From assembly GCA_002337385.1 (NCBI GenBank), contig DDFY01000031.1:21183-59262 (forward strand): a stretch of 38,080 bases of DNA, written 5' to 3'. The notes beneath the pieces were generated by a model that did not search any database, was not told where the DNA came from, and saw only the letters and a program-made list of their open reading frames with translations. The DNA comes from Erythrobacter sp. UBA1916 (GTDB taxonomy: Bacteria; Pseudomonadota; Alphaproteobacteria; Sphingomonadales; Sphingomonadaceae). Positions 33,355-38,080 of the stretch are shown one piece after another (the stretch's first letter is position 1; each line of letters starts with the position of its first letter). Position numbers and translations under genes: made by a program.

Positions 33355-34041
33355 ATGCAGGCACTGCTCTATACGCTTGCGCCTGTGCTGGCGGTCGTGC
33401 TCGGCGCGATTGTCGCGAGCCGCACCAAGTTGAAACCTGGCCTCGTGGCGGGCCTACAGCATCTCGCTGCCGGCGTCGTGTTCGCGGCGGCAGCGACCGA
33501 AATCCTGCCGCAGGTCAAGCATGAGGCATCGCCCAGCGCGACGTTGATCGGCGGGGCGGCGGGCGTCGCGACCATGCTGGGGCTCAAGGCTCTTGAGGCC
33601 CGCTTCAAGGGGCCGATGGCGCTACTCGCCGCGATCGGCATCGACATTCTGGTCGACGGCCTGGTGCTCGGCCTCGCTTTCGTGGCGGGCGAGAAGGCAG
33701 GTCTCCTGCTGACGATCGCGCTCACTCTGGAAGTGTTATTTCTGGGACTGACGCTGACCGACGAGCTGGCGGAAACCTATCGCTCGCGCTTGCGCATCAT
33801 CGTGATCGTCTCGGCATTGGCCCTGCTGCTGCCGATCGGCGCGCTCGCTGCCGTGCCGGTCGCCGCGCTGTCGCCGGTGATGATCGCCGGCTTCCTCAGC
33901 TTCGGGCTGATGGCGCTGCTCTACCTCGTCACGGAGGAGTTGCTGGTCGAGGCGCACGAGAAACCCGACACCCCGCTCATCAGCTCGATGTTTTTCGTCG
34001 GCTTCCTGGCCCTGCTGACACTTGAGGAGATGATGGGATGA
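33355..34041 (+). CDS. ZIP-family metal transporter
   Basis: 228 aa with about seven to eight membrane helices. Helix 4-like and 5-like motifs of ZIP proteins are visible: HLAAGVVFAAAATEILP and GIDILVDGLVLGLAF, and later YLVTEELLVEAHEKPDTP. The usual conserved H-N-x-x-D/H-E-G binding motif of zinc importers is only partly kept (DILVDG). Zn, Co or Fe uptake, or an altered export role in this efflux operon, are all possible. It starts 3 bp after the previous stop, and AGGA overlaps that stop. Confidence 0.72.
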   Translation: MQALLYTLAPVLAVVLGAIVASRTKLKPGLVAGLQHLAAGVVFAAAATEILPQVKHEASPSATLIGGAAGVATMLGLKALEARFKGPMALLAAIGIDILVDGLVLGLAFVAGEKAGLLLTIALTLEVLFLGLTLTDELAETYRSRLRIIVIVSALALLLPIGALAAVPVAALSPVMIAGFLSFGLMALLYLVTEELLVEAHEKPDTPLISSMFFVGFLALLTLEEMMG

Positions 34042-34646
34042 TCCCGGGCAACGACAACAATGGCGGGCAGGAGCGCCGCACACTGTGGATCGTCCTGCTG
34101 CTGAACGCGGCGATCGCTGCGGGCTTCTTCGTTTCCGGCTTCTTCGCGGACTCGAGCGCGCTGATCGCCAACGGCGTCGACAACCTGTCCGATACGGCTG
34201 TGTATGCGCTGAGCCTTGTGGCGCTCACCCGGGGCCAGACATGGAAGACACGCGCCGCGGTCGCTTCGGGCGTCATGCTGCTGATCTTCGCGGGCGGCAT
34301 CTTGATCGATGTCGGACGGCGCTACGTGCAGGGCAGCGAGCCCATCGGACCTACCATGATGGTCATGTCCGCGATCGCCGGCGTCGTGAATTACCTCTGC
34401 CTGCGGCTGCTCCAGCGCCTCAAGGATCCGGACGTCAATCTCCGGGCCGCAACCACCTTCAGCTTCAACGACTTCATTTCCAACGGCGGCATCCTGATCG
34501 CCGGCGTGCTGGTGCTGTGGTTGGGTACCAATTGGCCGGACCTGCTGGTCGGCTTCGCCACCGCCATCATCGCCATCAAGGGCGGTGTCGAAATCCTGCG
34601 CGACGCGCGCGCCGAAACCAAGAAAAGCGAAAGGAGGTCGTCATGA
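34038..34646 (+). CDS. Minimal CDF-family cation efflux transporter (second copy)
   Basis: 202 aa with six helices. The metal site is recognisable as ANGVDNLSD in helix 2 and SFNDFISN in helix 5. Like the CDF at 23246, it lacks the cytoplasmic C-terminal domain. It overlaps the ZIP gene and the P-type ATPase by 4 bp each (ATGA). The sequence differs markedly from the first CDF, so the pair is not a recent duplication. Confidence 0.83.
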   Translation: MIPGNDNNGGQERRTLWIVLLLNAAIAAGFFVSGFFADSSALIANGVDNLSDTAVYALSLVALTRGQTWKTRAAVASGVMLLIFAGGILIDVGRRYVQGSEPIGPTMMVMSAIAGVVNYLCLRLLQRLKDPDVNLRAATTFSFNDFISNGGILIAGVLVLWLGTNWPDLLVGFATAIIAIKGGVEILRDARAETKKSERRSS

Positions 34647-37144
34647 ACGACAAGCTCGAACTCGACATTCCAGTGTTGTTGCCGGACCTTCCTGACGCGG
34701 CCGATGCCTGCCTGGACCGTCTCGTATCAACCCTGTCAAAGCGCGAAGGTGTCGAGCGGGCGCATGTGATCTGTCTCGACGGCAACACGCCAGCGGCGCT
34801 GTGCATCCATTTCGATGCCGCCAAGCTGCCGCTGCCACGGTTGCGCGAAATGGTGCGCGCCGCAGGTGCCGAAATCACCGAGCGCTACGGCCATGCGATC
34901 TGGCAGGTGACGGGGATCAACCACGAACGTCGGGCGCGCACGGTCAGCGATGCGCTGTGCGCCTTGCCCGGCGTGGTCCAGGCAAGCGCCAGCACCAGCG
35001 GGTCTGTCCGGGTCGAATATGATCGCCGCGAAACCACCGAAGAGGAGGTGCGCGCTGCGCTTCGCAAGCTGAAGGTGAGGGTGGGCAAGCGGGTCGCTGC
35101 CGATGAACATGCCGGCCACGACCACGGCCCCGGGGGCCACGGCGCGGGCGAAGAGAAGCACGGCCCCGGCGATGGCCACGACCATAGCCACGCCGAATTT
35201 CTCGGCCCCAATACCGAGCTGATCTTCGCGCTCGCCTGTGGCGCGCTGCTGGGGATCGGCTACGCGATCGAGAGGCTGGTCGCTGGCGCGCCCGAATGGC
35301 TGCCGACCGCCTGCTATATCGCAGCCTATTTCTTCGGCGGATTCTTCACGCTGCGCGAGGCGATCGACAACCTCCGGATGAAGAAGTTCGAGATCGACAC
35401 GCTGATGTTGGTCGCTGCGGCCGGCGCCGCTGCGCTGGGCGCATGGGCCGAAGGTGCGCTGCTGCTGTTCCTGTTCAGCCTCGGCCATGCGCTTGAGCAT
35501 TATGCAATGGGCCGCGCCAAGAAGGCGATCGAGGCGCTGGCGAAGCTCGCGCCCGAAACCGCGACCGTGCGACGCGGCGGGCAGACCAGCGAAATCCCGG
35601 TCGAGCAGATGGTCGTCGGGGACATTGCCATCGTCCGCCCGAACGAGCGCCTGCCTGCCGACGGCTTCGTCATCAAGGGCACCAGCGCGATCAACCAGGC
35701 CCCGGTCACGGGTGAAAGCATCCCGGTCGACAAGGTGCCGGTCGCAGATGCCGCAGCGGCACGCGCCAAGCCCGATGCAGTCGACGCGGAAAGCCGGGTT
35801 TTTGCTGGTACGATCAACGGCGGCGGCGCGATCGAGATCGAGGTGACACGCCGTTCCAATGAAAGCGCGCTTGCCAAGGTCGTGAAGATGGTGAGCGAAG
35901 CGGAGACGCAGAAGTCGCCGACGCAGCGCTTCACCGACCGGTTCGAACGGATCTTCGTGCCCGCCGTCCTGGTCCTGTCAGTGCTCCTGCTGTTCGCATG
36001 GGTGGTCGTCGACGAGCCGTTCCGCGACAGCTTCTATCGCGCGATGGCGGTGCTGGTGGCGGCAAGCCCGTGCGCGCTCGCGATCGCAACGCCGAGCGCG
36101 GTCCTGTCGGGCGTTGCCCGTGCAGCGCGGGGCGGCGTGCTCGTGAAGGGCGGTGCACCGCTCGAAAACCTCGGGTCGCTCAAAGCGATCGCTTTCGACA
36201 AGACGGGCACGCTGACCGAAGGTCGTCCGCGCATCACTGATGTCGTGCCCGTCGATGGCGCCGATGAAGGCGAGTTGCTGGCGCTGGCTGTCGCCGTCGA
36301 AGCGTTGAGCGACCATCCCCTGGCCCAAGCGATCGTCAAGGACGGCCGCGAACGTCTGAACGATCGTGCCGTGCCGACTGCCGGCGACCTCAAGAGCCTG
36401 ACCGGTCGGGGCGTCACCGCGAGCGTGGATGGCGAGACGGTGTGGATCGGCAAGGCCGAGATGTTCGGAAGTGAGGGCATTCCGGCGCTGGGGCAGGGCG
36501 CGCAGGACGCAATCGCGAAGCTGCGCGAGAACGGCCGCACGACAATGGTGGTCCGCAAGGGGGACCGCGACCTGGGCGCGATCGGCCTGATGGACACGCC
36601 TCGCGAAGCTGCCAAGACCGCGTTGCGTCGGCTGCACGAGATGGGCGTGTCGCGGATGATAATGATCTCCGGCGATCACCAGAAAGTCGCCGAAGCGATC
36701 GCCGACGAAGTCGGGATCGACGAAGCGTGGGGCGACCTCATGCCCGAAGACAAGGTTGCCGCGATCAAGAAGCTCGCCGGCGAAGACAAGGTCGCGATGG
36801 TGGGCGACGGCGTGAACGATGCGCCGGCGATGGCAAGCGCCACGGTCGGCATCGCGATGGGCGCGGCGGGGTCGGACGTTGCGCTGGAGACAGCCGACGT
36901 GGCGCTGATGGCCGACGATCTGGCGCACCTGCCATTCGCAGTCGGTCTTAGCCGCCATACCCGTGGAATCATCCGGCAGAACGTCTTCGTCAGCCTGGGT
37001 GTCGTCGCCTTCCTGGTGCCTGCTACCATCCTCGGCCTCGGCATTGGGCCAGCGGTGGCGGTTCATGAGGGATCGACGCTGCTCGTCGTCATCAATGCGC
37101 TCAGGCTGCTCGCCTACCGCGATCCGGCAGGGAAGGCGGCATGA
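34643..37144 (+). CDS. P1B-4-type heavy-metal P-type ATPase (CzcP/CoaT-like)
   Basis: 833 aa. The start MNDKLELD at 34643 follows AAGGAGG; a longer frame to 34085 is a shadow of the CDF gene. The N-terminus shows two HMA-like folds (about residues 10-90 and 92-150) without CxxC, then a His-rich linker (about 156-183, with HDHG, HGPGDGHDHSH). The core has TGES, DKTGT at 519-523 and GDGxND. The transmembrane metal motif is SPC (475-477), not CPC, and HEGST near residue 808 is present. SPC plus HEGxT marks the P1B-4 group, which exports Zn, Co, Cd or related ions. The downstream gene overlaps by 4 bp. Confidence 0.92.
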   Translation: MNDKLELDIPVLLPDLPDAADACLDRLVSTLSKREGVERAHVICLDGNTPAALCIHFDAAKLPLPRLREMVRAAGAEITERYGHAIWQVTGINHERRARTVSDALCALPGVVQASASTSGSVRVEYDRRETTEEEVRAALRKLKVRVGKRVAADEHAGHDHGPGGHGAGEEKHGPGDGHDHSHAEFLGPNTELIFALACGALLGIGYAIERLVAGAPEWLPTACYIAAYFFGGFFTLREAIDNLRMKKFEIDTLMLVAAAGAAALGAWAEGALLLFLFSLGHALEHYAMGRAKKAIEALAKLAPETATVRRGGQTSEIPVEQMVVGDIAIVRPNERLPADGFVIKGTSAINQAPVTGESIPVDKVPVADAAAARAKPDAVDAESRVFAGTINGGGAIEIEVTRRSNESALAKVVKMVSEAETQKSPTQRFTDRFERIFVPAVLVLSVLLLFAWVVVDEPFRDSFYRAMAVLVAASPCALAIATPSAVLSGVARAARGGVLVKGGAPLENLGSLKAIAFDKTGTLTEGRPRITDVVPVDGADEGELLALAVAVEALSDHPLAQAIVKDGRERLNDRAVPTAGDLKSLTGRGVTASVDGETVWIGKAEMFGSEGIPALGQGAQDAIAKLRENGRTTMVVRKGDRDLGAIGLMDTPREAAKTALRRLHEMGVSRMIMISGDHQKVAEAIADEVGIDEAWGDLMPEDKVAAIKKLAGEDKVAMVGDGVNDAPAMASATVGIAMGAAGSDVALETADVALMADDLAHLPFAVGLSRHTRGIIRQNVFVSLGVVAFLVPATILGLGIGPAVAVHEGSTLLVVINALRLLAYRDPAGKAA

Positions 37145-37890
37145 AGTGGCTGATCGCCTTCGACCTCGACGGCACGCTTGCCGAGAGCAAGCGGCCGTTA
37201 TCGGAGGATATGGCCGCAATCCTCGCCCGATTGCTCGCCATCACGGATGTGGCGGTGATCTCGGGCGGGGACTGGCCGCAGTTCGAAAAGCAGATCGCCT
37301 CGCGCCTTCCTGCCGGCGTCGCGCTCGACCGTCTCTGGTTGATGCCGACCACAGGCACGAAACTCTATCGGTTCATCAATGGCGCTTGGCGCGCGGTCTA
37401 TGCCGAACTGTTCGACGACGCGGAGAAGGCGAAGATCCGCACGGCCTTCGATCAGGCGCTGACCGATGCCGGTCTCGCCGACGAACGTATCTGGGGCGAA
37501 CGGATCGAGGACCGGGGCAGCCAGATCACCTTTTCGGGCCTGGGGCAGGCAGCGCCGCTGAAGGAAAAGGAAGCGTGGGATCCTGACCGAAAGAAGAGGA
37601 CCGCGTTGCAGGCCACGTTGCGCGCGAAGCTGCCGGAGCTCTCGATCAATCTCGGTGGCACGACATCGATCGACGTGACCAGAGCAGGGATCGACAAGGG
37701 CTATGGCCTGAAGCGCCTGAGTGCCGAGAGCGGTGTCCCGCTCGACGGGATGCTGTTCATTGGGGATGCGATATTCCCCGGTGGGAATGACTATCCCGCT
37801 GCTGAAATCGGCCTCGACACAGTGAGGGTGCGCGACGTCGCGGAAACCACCGCCGTCGTGACCGCCATCATCGCGTGTCTGCACCGATAG
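37141..37890 (+). CDS. HAD-IIB phosphatase/phosphomannomutase-like protein
   Basis: 249 aa. Motif I is FDLDGT (nucleophile D8, acid/base D10). Motif II is VISGG, and motif IV is FIGDAIFPGGNDY. The C2-type cap and length match the eukaryotic-type phosphomannomutase and sucrose-phosphatase group. The substrate is unknown. The gene overlaps the P-type ATPase stop by 4 bp and ends the metal cluster. After its stop, the last 190 bp show no recognisable gene. Confidence 0.8.
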   Translation: MKWLIAFDLDGTLAESKRPLSEDMAAILARLLAITDVAVISGGDWPQFEKQIASRLPAGVALDRLWLMPTTGTKLYRFINGAWRAVYAELFDDAEKAKIRTAFDQALTDAGLADERIWGERIEDRGSQITFSGLGQAAPLKEKEAWDPDRKKRTALQATLRAKLPELSINLGGTTSIDVTRAGIDKGYGLKRLSAESGVPLDGMLFIGDAIFPGGNDYPAAEIGLDTVRVRDVAETTAVVTAIIACLHR

Positions 37891-38080
37891 GATCAAGATA
37901 CATGGTCGGCTCCATCGCGGAATGCCGCATTGTCAAAGCTCTGGCTTCTGTCGCTTAGGGCAGCGCTTCCTAAAACGAAAAGAAGGCAATGTGCGCGTCT
38001 CCGCGAACAAAGCCTCCAGCGATCAATCTAAGAGATTCCGCCGCGCTTCTCAATCGTAGGGGGCGTTTGCGGGAGGGGGC

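Noticed and set aside
34085..34642. N-terminal extension of the P-type ATPase frame
   Set aside because: It overlaps the CDF gene, is Arg-rich without structure, and a strong AAGGAGG site marks the start at 34643.
37891..38080. Small open frame and possible transposon end at the right edge of the window
   Set aside because: The only frame is about 18 codons without a ribosome site, and the G-rich last bases do not match any end seen in this window.
1..38080. CRISPR arrays, tRNA or rRNA genes, replication origin
   Set aside because: No regularly spaced repeats, RNA-gene signatures or iteron clusters were recognised on either strand.

Overview
The window looks like accessory DNA from an alphaproteobacterium, most likely a sphingomonad (Sphingobium, Novosphingobium or Sphingomonas type). 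The basis is high GC, dense ATGA-type gene overlaps, and the mix of transposons with multi-gene metal, fluoride and sulfite modules. It could be a plasmid or a genomic island. The taxonomic call is inference. No rRNA, tRNA or CRISPR array was seen.

Region A (about 2-16704) reads as one large Tn402/Tn5053-family transposon. Both ends begin TGTC and each carries three copies of a roughly 17-bp repeat (core A-R-GAATAC-NNC-N-GGACG) facing inward. tniA, tniB and tniQ lie at the right end (16551 down to 12837). A long serine resolvase lies at the far left. Between them is cargo: (i) a fluoride module, consisting of a promoter, a crcB-type fluoride riboswitch, a CLC-F fluoride exporter, a DUF190 protein, a tandem universal stress protein and a cardiolipin-synthase-like enzyme; (ii) a minus-strand operon of DUF305, a YVTN beta-propeller and DedA; (iii) a uracil-DNA-glycosylase-like gene; (iv) a sulfite module of a LysR regulator, a TDT-family exporter, a SorA-like molybdenum sulfite dehydrogenase and a SorB-like cytochrome c.

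Region B (16743-21324) holds a tyrosine recombinase whose start lies 38 bp from the right end of element A. It is followed by a compact second transposon (18250-21324) with 48-bp terminal inverted repeats. This one encodes a DDE transposase, an AAA+ ATPase and a divergent small resolvase, and has no TniQ.

Region C (21457-25839) is a lead/zinc/cadmium-type resistance unit. A ZntR/CadR/PbrR-like MerR regulator is flanked by two promoters of identical architecture (19-bp spacer over the same dyad). One drives a retropepsin-like PDZ protein; the other drives a minimal CDF transporter plus a PbrT-like cytochrome-c/FTR1 permease.

Region D (25880-37890) is a roughly 12-kb same-strand metal-efflux cluster. 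It contains a small His-rich exported protein, CzcC, CzcB, CzcA (RND pump with the Co/Zn/Cd motif), an SRPBCC protein, two MliC-like lipoproteins, a ZIP-family transporter, a second minimal CDF, a P1B-4-type ATPase and a HAD hydrolase. Most genes overlap or nearly touch, which suggests one translationally coupled operon.
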